From: Lentisphaeria bacterium
GTDB lineage: Bacteria; Verrucomicrobiota; Lentisphaeria; Oligosphaerales; Oligosphaeraceae
Assembly (NCBI GenBank): GCA_016303095.1
Contig: JAEDMH010000029.1
Span: forward strand, 1-20,655
DNA: 20,655 nt
Reading direction: 5' to 3'
How positions within the stretch are numbered: position 1 is the first letter of the stretch; every line of letters starts with the position of its first letter. The notes beneath the pieces were generated by a model that worked only from the letters and a program-made list of their open reading frames with translations, had not been told where the DNA came from and ran no database searches. This document shows, piece by piece, positions 7,537 through 14,846 of the stretch. Made by a program: the position numbers and the translations under genes.

Positions 7537-8286
7537 TTATTCTTGGGAGCAGCATCCCCGTCGTGGGCGCGTATCCCATGGGAGGAGGGGTTGGAGGAGG
7601 GCGTCGGCGCAGAGGAATCCTGCGGTGGCGGTGACCGTGACCAGGGAGCCCATGGGTCTTCGTTCTCCGGGTTTTTCCGGGGTGCTTTGGCAGAGGATGG
7701 GGAGTTCCCGGGTGGAGACGCAGGGGATTTTGGTGGAGACGCCCCGTTTTCGGAGGGCCTTTCGCACCAGTCTGGCCAGAGGGCTTCCGCTGGTTTTGTC
7801 CAGGGTGGTCAAGGTCATTTCCCCGGGGTGGGTGCAGTTGGCGGCGCCCAGGCTGGAGACCACGGGAATTCCCCGCCGGACGCATTCTTCCAGGAGGGCG
7901 ATCTTGGCGTTCCGGTCGTCGATGGCATCCAGGACGCCGGTCCAGGGGCGGCTTTCCAGCAGGGGGGGGAGGTTTTCCGGGGTCAGCTTCCAGGGATGGA
8001 GCTCCAGGGTCAGCTGGGGGTGGATATCCAGCAGCCGTCTGGCCATGGCCTGGCATTTCCGTTCTCCCAGGGTGCTGTGGAGGGCGGGGAGCTGGCGATT
8101 GAGGTTGCTGGCGTGAATCCGGTCAAAGTCCACCAGCCCCAGGGTGCCTACGCCGCAGCGACATAGGGCTTCCGCCGCCCAGGAGCCCACGCCCCCCAGG
8201 CCGCAGACCAAAAAGGCGCTCTTCCGCAAGCGCTCCATGGCCTCCGGGCCGGCCAGCAATTCCAGTCTTGATGTATCCAGGGCCAT
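7537..8286 (-). CDS. tcdA: TcdA-like E1 enzyme (ThiF/MoeB/HesA family), tRNA threonylcarbamoyladenosine dehydratase
   Basis: This 249-residue protein belongs to the ThiF/MoeB/TcdA adenylating family and matches the length of TcdA. TcdA activates the carboxylate of t6A37 in tRNA with ATP and cyclises it to ct6A. The nucleotide-binding loop CGLGGVGSWAAEAL starts near residue 28, DFDRIHASNLNRQ follows at 53-65 with the family's Asp and Asn-x-x-Arg, and DAIDDRNAKI is near 120-129. A conserved-looking C-terminal segment MGSLVTVTATAGF matches the GS.xxVpaxxG region of TcdA. The zinc cysteine pairs of MoeB/ThiF are not seen, which favours TcdA. I chose ATG 8286 because GGAG lies 10 bases upstream and the protein then starts as TcdA does. 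The same frame stays open to 8562, through a promoter and terminator-like leader, which I judge non-coding. In E. coli TcdA works with the CsdA/CsdE sulfur-transfer proteins; a desulfurase-like gene lies about 5 kb upstream here. Confidence 0.85.
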   Translation of the reverse strand: MALDTSRLELLAGPEAMERLRKSAFLVCGLGGVGSWAAEALCRCGVGTLGLVDFDRIHASNLNRQLPALHSTLGERKCQAMARRLLDIHPQLTLELHPWKLTPENLPPLLESRPWTGVLDAIDDRNAKIALLEECVRRGIPVVSSLGAANCTHPGEMTLTTLDKTSGSPLARLVRKALRKRGVSTKIPCVSTRELPILCQSTPEKPGERRPMGSLVTVTATAGFLCADALLQPLLPWDTRPRRGCCSQE

Positions 8287-8305
8287 GGGGGAGCGCTCCG
8301 GGCAG

Positions 8306-8391
8306 AAAAAAAAGGGGACGGAGAGTGATAATTTGGTTCTCCAGCGGAAAGAGGGGGGGGGATTTTCCGCCGGGAACGACTCTCCGTCCCC
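8306..8391 (-). terminator. Strong intrinsic terminator in the TcdA leader
   Basis: GGGGACGGAGAGT (plus strand 8314-8326) and ACTCTCCGTCCCC (8379-8391) form a perfect 13-bp stem. Inside it GCGGAAA (8344-8350) and TTTCCGC (8364-8370) form a second 7-bp stem with a 13-base G/C-run loop. On the minus strand the outer stem is followed at once by eight T (8313-8306). It lies only about 20 bases before the start codon at 8286, so it would end transcription before the gene. Confidence 0.7.
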
Positions 8392-8440
8392 AAAGGGATC
8401 CTGGCAAAAGAACCCGTCCTTCCTTGCCGGGACGGCCCTT
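8306..8440 (-). promoter_or_regulatory. Structured 5' leader of the TcdA-like gene: candidate attenuator or riboswitch
   Basis: Read on the minus strand, CCGTCC (8435-8430) can pair with GGACGG (8419-8414). GGCAA (8428-8424), within that loop, can pair with TTGCC (8407-8403), giving an H-type pseudoknot. Next come the arms of a 13-bp terminator stem (8391-8379 with 8326-8314). CCGTCCC at 8435-8429 is also complementary to GGGACGG at 8390-8384 in the terminator's 5' arm, so pseudoknot, antiterminator and terminator would compete. GGTTCT (8414-8409) is further complementary to AGAACC (8340-8335) in the terminator's internal loop. I do not recognise a known riboswitch consensus. It could also be a short independent RNA ending at the terminator. 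The pairing is seen directly; the function is inferred. Confidence 0.6.
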
Positions 8441-8453
8441 CTGTCAGCGTGTT

Positions 8454-8488
8454 TTGACACACTATAACCATTTATGTCAATTTTACAA
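8454..8488 (-). promoter_or_regulatory. Candidate sigma-70-type promoter for the TcdA leader, overlapping an operator-like repeat
   Basis: On the minus strand a -35-like TTGTAA (8488-8483) is followed after 16 bases by TATAGT (8466-8461), which predicts a start of transcription near 8454. A perfect inverted repeat, TTGACA (8454-8459) with TGTCAA (8475-8480) on the plus strand, spans the -10 box and could be a repressor site. The local sequence is AT-rich in an otherwise GC-rich region. Confidence 0.5.
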
Positions 8489-8543
8489 ATGACGGCGGCA
8501 CGCTTTTTCGGAACTTTTCCTGTTTTGGCCTTGTGGCAGCAGG

Positions 8544-11030
8544 CTAGCGGCGTCGTTTCCAAGCCATGAGGCAGGCCAGGAGCGTCAGGAGGGCGGGGGT
8601 CAGGAGGAGATTCCAGAAGGCGACCTTGGTGACCACGCCGTTGAGCCGTTGCCGCAATTGGAAGAAGAGGGCCCGTTGTTTTTTCTTCAGCGCCTGTTGC
8701 TGGAGGTCATCCTCCTTCTTCAGTTCGTCCAGTTGTCGTTGGACCTCGGGGTCGTCCTGGCTTTTTCCTTGGAGGAGTGCCCTTCCCCGGGCCCGCAGGT
8801 CGGCGTTGTCCTGGTAGGCCTGGGCTTCCAGATCCCGGAGTTTTTCCTCCACTTCCCGTCCCCAGGCGTCCAGGATGGTGAAGGTGCGTCGTCGGATGCC
8901 GCGGGTGCGGAGTCGGAGGAGGGTATCGTCTCCGGAGAGATGTTCCAGGGCGTTCAGGAGGAAATTGGCGTTGTCGTTCAGGGGGATTTCCCGTTCCCTG
9001 CCCTGGGCGTCGGTGGTTTTGTTGACGCAGACGGGGTCATAGAGCCAGTCGGCGTCGGCCAGGAGGATGGCTCCTCCTGCGGGGGGTGCGGGTGGGATTT
9101 CCGCGGCCAGGAGGTGTGGGGTTCCGTCGGGCTGGAAGTCGGTGAGGATGGCGGCGGCGTCCCGTCGGGCCTGATAGGGTTTCAGGCGTTGGGCGTCGGT
9201 GGTGGTGTAGGCCAGGGGGATGAGGTGATTTTCGGGGGTGTTCCGGGGGAGGAGTTCTCCCGGGCAGGCCAGGGTCAGAGAGCGCAGGAAGGCGGTGACG
9301 GGGGGTTCCCCGGCCAGGCATTCCTTGGTGAGGGTGAGGACGGTGGGCAGGGTCTCCAGTCCTTTCCGGGTGTTGGTGGTGGGAGAGGCCAGGGTGCGAT
9401 CCGCCAGCACCACCCCTGGGGCAAAGTCCACTCCCCAGAGATCCGCCAAGGGAGCGGGAAGAAGAGAGGGCTTGGGGGGGCGCAAGCCGTTGTTCTGCTG
9501 CATTTCTACCTGGCTCAAGGGATCCAGGGCCAGGAAAATCCCCCCTCCCTTCTGGTGAAAGTCCAGGAGGCTCTCCAGAAATTCCGGGGAGAGTTCCTTG
9601 GGATGCACCAGGAGGAGGACATCAAGGCCGGGGGGAAGAGGCTTTCGGGGATCCAGGGTGACCAGCTGAAACTCCTCCTCCAGCCGCTGGATGGTCCACC
9701 AGGTGGGCAGCAGCACCCGCTTTTCGGGATCGGGGGTTTCCTGGAGAATCAGCGTGGAGAGGAGGCCCAGCCGCCGCTTCTCCTTTCGCTGGGTGAAGGC
9801 GATGGCCCGGGCCAATTGGCATTCCAGAGAGGGGGCCTCCTCGGGATCCAGCCAGGGAAGAACCGCGGTCTGTCCCGCCTCCGGGGAAAGGGGAGAGGCC
9901 TGAATGCCCAAAAACCACAGATCCCCTAAGCTCCCGATGCGGGGGGCCATGCCCAGGGAGGAGGCCAGATCCTGCTGGTCGGAGGTGTCGGGGACAAATT
10001 CCCGCCATCGAAGCATGCCATGGCTCCGGACGGCAAATTCCCGCAGCAATTCCCGGGTCCAGGCGGCATGTCGCCGGACGACGCTGGATAATTCGGGGTG
10101 ATTCTGGGAGAAGACCAGGGTGACCTCCACGGGATGCTGGAGGTTTTGGAGAATTTGGAGGCTGCCGGGATCCAGGGTATAGAGTTTGTCCTGGGTGCAA
10201 TCCCATTGCCAGGGGCACCGTTCCAGGAGGAGGGGGAGGATCAGGAGGCCCAGAGCGAGGGCGAGGGTGGCGGCGGTGTGCCGTTTTTTCGGGGCGGCGT
10301 GGCGTTGCCGGAGCCGGAGGGTGGTGAGGAGGAGGAAGAGGGCGGTGCCGCTGAGAAAGAAGGCCAGGTCTTTCCCGGCGATCCGTCCGCTGGCCAGGGG
10401 GTCGAAGTGGTTGCTGACCCCCACAAGGGAGAGGAACCGGAGGAGTTCCGGAGGCACGCCCCATTTCAGGAGGAGGAGATTGGTGGGCTGGAACCCCGCC
10501 AGCATGACGGCCAATCCCAGAAGCAAGGCCAGGAGGAAGCTGACGAACTGGGTGCCGGAGAGAATGCTGGTCCACTGGCCCAGGGCCAGGAAAAAGCCTC
10601 CGGCCAGAAGGCATCCCAAATAGCCTGTGGCCATGGGGCCCCAGTCCGGCTCCCCCAGGATGGCGCAGGTGATGGGGAAGGGGGCGGTGCAGAGGAGGGC
10701 GGCGGCCAGCAGAAGCAGTCCGGCGGTGAATTTTGCCAGAACCAGGGTGCGGGGGGGGATGGGGAGGCAGAGGAGGGTTTCGGCGGTGCCGCTGCGGTAT
10801 TCCTCAGCCCAGGTGCCCATGGAGAGGGCGGCGCACAGGAAGAGGAAGAGCCAGGGCTGCCAGGGGAAGAATCCGTGGAGGGAAGCGGAGTTTCCCTCGA
10901 TGAAGCCGCCCAGGGTCAGGGTCGCCACGCCGCTGAGAAGAAGATAGAAGACCAGCATGGCCGCCGCCAGGGGGGTGACCAGCATCTTCCAGAGTTCCCG
11001 GCGCAGGGAGAGACAAAAGGACTGGAGCAT
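8544..11030 (-). CDS. Fused ABC-2 permease and GldG-like auxiliary protein (GldF-GldG type)
   Basis: This 828-residue protein joins two parts that are separate in the gliding-associated Gld transporter of Bacteroidetes. Residues 1-245 are an ABC-2 permease with about six hydrophobic segments. The motif WAEEYRSGTAETLLCLPI in the first cytoplasmic region is typical of GldF-like permeases. After another membrane segment (about 255-270), a large extracytoplasmic domain follows that resembles GldG: it opens with LYTLDPGSLQILQNLQHPVEVTL and contains DVLLLVHPKELSPEFLESL. A charged coiled-coil-like stretch occupies about 720-795 and a final membrane anchor about 800-825, ending in AWKRRR. The ATPase partner is the gene just upstream, 27 bases away. 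The leader is pyrimidine-rich without Shine-Dalgarno. The substrate is unknown; such systems also occur in non-gliding PVC bacteria, so gliding should not be assumed. Confidence 0.82.
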   Translation of the reverse strand: MLQSFCLSLRRELWKMLVTPLAAAMLVFYLLLSGVATLTLGGFIEGNSASLHGFFPWQPWLFLFLCAALSMGTWAEEYRSGTAETLLCLPIPPRTLVLAKFTAGLLLLAAALLCTAPFPITCAILGEPDWGPMATGYLGCLLAGGFFLALGQWTSILSGTQFVSFLLALLLGLAVMLAGFQPTNLLLLKWGVPPELLRFLSLVGVSNHFDPLASGRIAGKDLAFFLSGTALFLLLTTLRLRQRHAAPKKRHTAATLALALGLLILPLLLERCPWQWDCTQDKLYTLDPGSLQILQNLQHPVEVTLVFSQNHPELSSVVRRHAAWTRELLREFAVRSHGMLRWREFVPDTSDQQDLASSLGMAPRIGSLGDLWFLGIQASPLSPEAGQTAVLPWLDPEEAPSLECQLARAIAFTQRKEKRRLGLLSTLILQETPDPEKRVLLPTWWTIQRLEEEFQLVTLDPRKPLPPGLDVLLLVHPKELSPEFLESLLDFHQKGGGIFLALDPLSQVEMQQNNGLRPPKPSLLPAPLADLWGVDFAPGVVLADRTLASPTTNTRKGLETLPTVLTLTKECLAGEPPVTAFLRSLTLACPGELLPRNTPENHLIPLAYTTTDAQRLKPYQARRDAAAILTDFQPDGTPHLLAAEIPPAPPAGGAILLADADWLYDPVCVNKTTDAQGREREIPLNDNANFLLNALEHLSGDDTLLRLRTRGIRRRTFTILDAWGREVEEKLRDLEAQAYQDNADLRARGRALLQGKSQDDPEVQRQLDELKKEDDLQQQALKKKQRALFFQLRQRLNGVVTKVAFWNLLLTPALLTLLACLMAWKRRR

Positions 11031-11057
11031 CGTGGAGAGAAGAGGGGCTTCGGGAAA

Positions 11058-11783
11058 TCAGCCCTTCTCCGAAAGTTGGGGAGAAGGGGCGGGAGGGCCT
11101 TCCAGGAAACGCTTTTCCAGATCCTGGGGGACGGGCCCGTCGTAGACCAGGCGTCCTCCCTGGAGCATGAGGACCCGGTCGCAAATCAGGGGCACCTCTT
11201 CCAGAAGGTGGGTGGAGAGGAGAAGGGCGTGTCGCCGGCCCAGCTGCCGCAGGAGGGTCCGGGCGGCATTTTTCTGGATGGGATCCAGCCCGTCGGTGGG
11301 TTCGTCCAGCATCAGCAGGGGGGGGCGGTGGATCAGGGCCTGGGCCAGCCCCAGGCGCCGTCGATATCCTTTGGAGAGATGGTCGCAGATCCGGTGGGCC
11401 ATGGAGGAGAGGCCGCAATCGGCCAGGACCGTTTCCCGGGCCTGGAGTTCCGCCGTTCCCCGGAGGCCCTGGGCCTGGGCGGTGAAATGGAGGAGTTCCT
11501 CCACCCGGAAGCCGGAGAGAAAGGGGGCGGTCTCCGGCAAATAGCCTAGATTCCGGCGGGCCTGCTCCGGCTCCTCCTCCAGGGAATGGCCTGCCACGGA
11601 CACGGTGCCCCCGTCCGGGGGAAGAATCCCCGCCAGAATGCGCATCAAGGTGGATTTCCCTGCGCCGTTGGCCCCCAAAAGGGCCACCACCTGGGGAGCT
11701 TCCAGGGAAAAGGAAATGTCCTGGAGCACGGGAATCCCCGCAAAAGCCTTAGAGATCCCCTGGACAGTCAAGGGGGTCGTCAT
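11058..11783 (-). CDS. ABC transporter ATP-binding protein (GldA type)
   Basis: This 241-residue cytoplasmic nucleotide-binding subunit should pair with the fused permease encoded next. Walker A GANGAGKST is at 37-45, a Q-loop equivalent GYLPE at 80-84, the signature LSKGYRRRLGLAQAL at 136-150, Walker B LLMLDEP at 156-162 with the D-loop DGLDP, and the switch His in STHLLEE near 190-196. The LSKGYRRRLGLA signature is typical of ABC-2/GldA-like ATPases. The ATG at 11783 overlaps the upstream stop codon as ATGA and has GGAGG 7 bases before it, so translation is probably coupled to the McsA-McsB-like protein. A 9-bp hairpin lies over its last codons. Confidence 0.9.
   Translation of the reverse strand: MTTPLTVQGISKAFAGIPVLQDISFSLEAPQVVALLGANGAGKSTLMRILAGILPPDGGTVSVAGHSLEEEPEQARRNLGYLPETAPFLSGFRVEELLHFTAQAQGLRGTAELQARETVLADCGLSSMAHRICDHLSKGYRRRLGLAQALIHRPPLLMLDEPTDGLDPIQKNAARTLLRQLGRRHALLLSTHLLEEVPLICDRVLMLQGGRLVYDGPVPQDLEKRFLEGPPAPSPQLSEKG
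11062..11088. repeat. Perfect 9-bp hairpin over the end of the ABC ATPase gene
   Basis: CCCTTCTCC (11062-11070) and GGAGAAGGG (11080-11088) form a perfect stem with a 9-base loop, ending four bases before the stop codon region of the ATPase gene. On the minus strand it is followed by TGATTT only, so it is a poor terminator. It could tune expression of the downstream permease gene. Confidence 0.4.
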
Positions 11784-13621
11784 GCCGAGGCCTCCGGGGT
11801 CTCCAGAATCTCCCGCACCCTCTCCGTGATCTCCTGGTTGATTTGACGGAGCAGCTTTTCATGGTTCTGGAGGTCGGCTTTCGTGGGGGGAGGAGGAGCA
11901 GGGGCAATCTGTTCCTCCCAGGAAAGAAGGCTCGGCTCCCAGGTAGCCTTGGACTTCGGGCAGGGCGTGAGGGGAAGGGTCTGGGGTTCGGCCCCCCTCC
12001 GTTCCGGGGGGGTGGGGACGGGCCCCTGGACGATGCGATCCAGGAGATAGGCCATGGCCTTCAGGATGCGGGGGCGGGGCAGGGAGGGGAAGCATCCCAG
12101 TTCCTGGCCGAGCCAAAGCCGGGAGAGGGCGGTGGCCATCTCCGGCAGGGTGAGGGTGCGGGCGCTCCGCAGCAGAGCTCGGGAATGGCTGATGGCATCC
12201 AGGAGATTCTCCCGGGCATCGCTGTGATGGAGGAACCACTTCCGGGCCTGTCTCTCCCGCTTCTCCAGGGTCTGGGCAATCCGGAGAATCCGTTTCTCTT
12301 GTTTCCGCTCTTTGTCCCATTCCTGGTTGCCATCCTTCAGCACCAGGAGTCCGCAGGGGAAGGCCTCCTGGGGGGCCTGGGGATCTTCCGGCAGGAAGGA
12401 GGGGGGATCCAGGAACAGGTCGTAGGAATGGTCTTCATCGGGGAGCACGCCCTCCAGGAAATGGAGGACATTCCGGAGGCGTTCCAGTCCCATCAAGGCC
12501 ATGAGAGCGGGGAGGTGGAGGGTGTAGACCAGATGGGAGGCGCTCTGGCAAAGGCCTCCCAGGGGATGGAAGAAGCCCAGCTCCGGATCCTGGAAGAAAT
12601 GGTAGTCCCGCTCCCACGCCTGCACGAGGGGGATTTTGTAGTCGGAAATCTCGACTCCGTCGATGGGAATGTGGGTGTAGGAGAGGATGACGCGTCCGTC
12701 CGCCACCGGGGGAACCATCCCCTCTTCCGTGCGCCCGAAGACGGCGCGAAGCCTCCCGTTGCAGGAGAAGATGGCCGGCTCTCCTTCCCTGCGGAAGCCT
12801 CCCCGGAAGAAGGGGGACAGGGAGAAGAGATCCTCCATCTTCCGACGGCATTGCTCGGGGTCGGAAGGGAATCCCCCGGGGGGATCCACCAGGGTGCGGT
12901 AGAAGAAATAGGAGAGGGACAGGCGCACCAGGGGAGTGGGGAGGGGAAGCTCTTCGGCGTAGGGGGAAAGGAAGGGATAGGGGAAGGGGAAGATGGTGCC
13001 TCCGTGGAGGGGGATGGGCAGTTTGGACAAAATGTCCGACGCCAAAGAATTCGTTTCCTTGAAGGGGGGGGAGGGCTTGCCGAGGGCCTCTTCCATGAGG
13101 GTCTGGCGAAGGGCGGAGAGTTCGTCCTGCACCGATTCCACCCCGTCGATCCTCCCCTTCAGGAAGGCGTTCTCCCGAAGCTGAAGAAGCTCGGGAATGC
13201 GCTTGGCCCGTTCTTGCACCGCATTCACGGCCAATCTGGGGCCCCCTAGGATCAAGTAGCTTGGCGGGAGGCTATAGGGATTTTGGGGAAGGGCCGAACG
13301 CAGGGACGCAAAGCAGTAGCCGCACTTCTCATAGGATTCCCCGGCGACGCATCCGCAGTGGGGGCAGGTGAGCTTTTGTTCCTCCTTCTCCTCCTGCTCC
13401 CCCAGGAAGGCGGCACTCTGGCTCCGCTTCTTCAGATTCTTCTCCAACTGAAGAAGCTCCTCCAGCATCTCCCGGAAATCGGCGGGAATATCCCCATGGC
13501 CGAAGAGTTCCATGGCGCAATCCAGGCAATAGCTGGAAGTCTCCCGGGTCCCCTCGGGAGTCATGGCGCGAATGTGCACCACCGCCGGCTTGCTATGGCA
13601 TTTGTCGCAAAGTTTTGGCAT
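11780..13621 (-). CDS. McsA-McsB-like fusion: zinc-finger/UVR protein joined to a degenerate guanido-kinase domain
   Basis: This 613-residue protein begins like McsA, the zinc-binding activator of the protein-arginine kinase McsB. CDKC (5-8) with CLDC (32-35) forms a first zinc site; CPHC (86-89) with CGYC (100-103) forms a second. Residues about 140-182 align with the UVR segment that ends McsA. From about 225 to 522 the sequence resembles McsB: LGFFHPLGGLCQSASH then LHLPALM matches the McsB region around SCPTN and MHLPAL, and SHSRALLRSARTLTLPEM then LSRLWLGQELG matches the YGVLSNCRMIESKE and DVRLGIDLG region. The SCPTN catalytic Cys, the NEED-type loop, the N-terminal SSRIRLARN Arg cluster and the RDxxRA motif are all missing, so kinase activity is unlikely. 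A Pro-rich tail and a final helix follow. ATG 13621 is chosen because MPKLCDKC is the McsA start; an AAGGAG lies 16 bases upstream, rather far. The family assignment is by eye. Confidence 0.72.
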   Translation of the reverse strand: MPKLCDKCHSKPAVVHIRAMTPEGTRETSSYCLDCAMELFGHGDIPADFREMLEELLQLEKNLKKRSQSAAFLGEQEEKEEQKLTCPHCGCVAGESYEKCGYCFASLRSALPQNPYSLPPSYLILGGPRLAVNAVQERAKRIPELLQLRENAFLKGRIDGVESVQDELSALRQTLMEEALGKPSPPFKETNSLASDILSKLPIPLHGGTIFPFPYPFLSPYAEELPLPTPLVRLSLSYFFYRTLVDPPGGFPSDPEQCRRKMEDLFSLSPFFRGGFRREGEPAIFSCNGRLRAVFGRTEEGMVPPVADGRVILSYTHIPIDGVEISDYKIPLVQAWERDYHFFQDPELGFFHPLGGLCQSASHLVYTLHLPALMALMGLERLRNVLHFLEGVLPDEDHSYDLFLDPPSFLPEDPQAPQEAFPCGLLVLKDGNQEWDKERKQEKRILRIAQTLEKRERQARKWFLHHSDARENLLDAISHSRALLRSARTLTLPEMATALSRLWLGQELGCFPSLPRPRILKAMAYLLDRIVQGPVPTPPERRGAEPQTLPLTPCPKSKATWEPSLLSWEEQIAPAPPPPTKADLQNHEKLLRQINQEITERVREILETPEASA

Positions 13622-13706
13622 AGGACGCTTAACGTATCTCCTTCTTGCGCGTTTCGTCACCCCCTCGGAATCGTTTTTTCGGAGAGAAGGCCAAGGGAGA
13701 ATTCGG

Positions 13707-14846
13707 TCAGTAGTCCCCTAGAACCTGGGGGAGAGCTTGGAGGAATGCCTGGACCTCGTCGGGTGTGGTTTCCTGGGCGAAACTCACCCGGAGGGCGGAA
13801 CGGGCCAAATCCTCGGGAACACCCTGGGCCCGGAGCAGGGCGCTGGTCTCCCCGGATTCCGCTGTGCAGGCGCTGCCCGTCCCCACCAGGATGCCATGTC
13901 GTTCGGCCAGGAGCCGGGCCACCAGGGCCCCCTGGTATCCGGGAATGGCGAAATAGAGGATGTAGGGGGAGGCCTGGGGAGGGGAGAAGAGGGGCCATTT
14001 CCCGTGGCCCAGGGTCTGGAGGCCCTCCCGAAGCCTCTGATTCAGGGCGGTGATCCTGGGGAGGACTTCCTGGGCGTGGCGGCAGGCTTCCTGGGCGGCC
14101 GCGGTGAAGAGGAGGGCGTTGACCACGTCCACCGTGCCTCCCAAAAGTCCCCCCTGTTGTCCTCCGCCGGTGATCCAGGGTTTGAGTTTCCAGGATTTTC
14201 GATAGAGGAGAGCCGCTCCTGTGGCGGGGCCGCCCACTTTGCGGCTGGAGAGCACCATCATGGTCACCCGGGAGATGTTCCAGGGGAGGGGGTGTTTTCC
14301 GAAGGCCTGGCAGGCATCCAGGAGGATGGGGCATCCCGGCGGCAGGAGGGAGGCATTGCCATCCCAGAGGAGTCCCGTCTCGTTGTTGACCAGAGAGAAG
14401 GCGGCCAGAGCGGTGTGTGGGGGGATGTTGGGGGGAAGGCTTCCCCCCTCGTCCAGGAGGAAGGGATAGAGGGGGCGGGAGAGGCTGCGGGCGGTTTCCG
14501 TGAGGGCGTGGTGTCCTCCCGCATCCATGGCCAGGAGGGAATCTTCCCGGGGGAAGGGGAAGCACCGCAGGGCCAGGTTCATGGCGGCGGTGCCATTGGC
14601 GCACCAGAGCACGCCCGTGTCCTTTTCCTCCGCCCCCGCCAGCTGCAGCAGGGTGCGTTCCGCCATGCGCAGGACCCGGCGGCATTCCTCGGCATATTTC
14701 GTGAGACCGTGGGGATTTCGGGAGAATCTTTGGGCTAGGATTTCCTGCCAATGGAGGCAGAGAGGCGCGGGGCGATGCCCCGCTGCCTGATCCAGGTCCA
14801 CAGGAAGCGGGAGGGGTTCCGGGAGTGTCTCCAGAAAGGGGGTCAC
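13707..14846 (-). CDS. Cysteine-desulfurase-like class V PLP enzyme (NifS/IscS related)
   Basis: This 379-residue protein follows the NifS/IscS pattern. It has NPHGLTKYAEECRR in place of the NPSSxHxxG segment, WCANGTAAMNLAL for the cofactor phosphate loop, a His in GGHHALTE, VNNETG, DACQAFGK with the PLP-contacting Asp and Gln, and SSRKVGGPATGAALLYRK with the Schiff-base Lys. The loop GTGSACTAESGETSALLRAQG carries the Cys expected to take up sulfur. It is therefore probably active, although the N-terminal YLDNAATT motif is altered to DLDQAAGH. The start is GTG at 14846, overlapping the upstream stop as GTGA, with AAGGA about 9 bases before it. That indicates translational coupling to the GH29-like protein. 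It could supply sulfur to Fe-S clusters, tRNA thiolation or a CsdA-like partner of the TcdA enzyme; the context does not decide. Confidence 0.82.
   Translation of the reverse strand: MTPFLETLPEPLPLPVDLDQAAGHRPAPLCLHWQEILAQRFSRNPHGLTKYAEECRRVLRMAERTLLQLAGAEEKDTGVLWCANGTAAMNLALRCFPFPREDSLLAMDAGGHHALTETARSLSRPLYPFLLDEGGSLPPNIPPHTALAAFSLVNNETGLLWDGNASLLPPGCPILLDACQAFGKHPLPWNISRVTMMVLSSRKVGGPATGAALLYRKSWKLKPWITGGGQQGGLLGGTVDVVNALLFTAAAQEACRHAQEVLPRITALNQRLREGLQTLGHGKWPLFSPPQASPYILYFAIPGYQGALVARLLAERHGILVGTGSACTAESGETSALLRAQGVPEDLARSALRVSFAQETTPDEVQAFLQALPQVLGDY

Noticed and set aside
8306..8454. TPP, c-di-GMP, fluoride or SAH riboswitch, 6S RNA or SRP RNA
   Set aside because: None of the conserved core sequences of these RNAs that I know could be found in the leader.
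8287..8562. N-terminal extension of the TcdA-like protein by 92 residues
   Set aside because: It reads through a promoter-like site, a 13-bp stem and an eight-T run, has no resemblance to the family, and a Shine-Dalgarno supports ATG 8286. The frame is open, so this remains the main competing reading of the leader.
10098..11549. Plus-strand frame of 483 codons opposite the ABC genes, Glu/Gly-rich
   Set aside because: Crosses the junction of two real genes; composition is that of reversed codons.
13622..13660. GTG start at 13660 for the McsA-McsB-like protein
   Set aside because: The purine run upstream is too close to the GTG, and the added basic residues are not part of the McsA start; the ATG at 13621 begins exactly at the conserved zinc motif.
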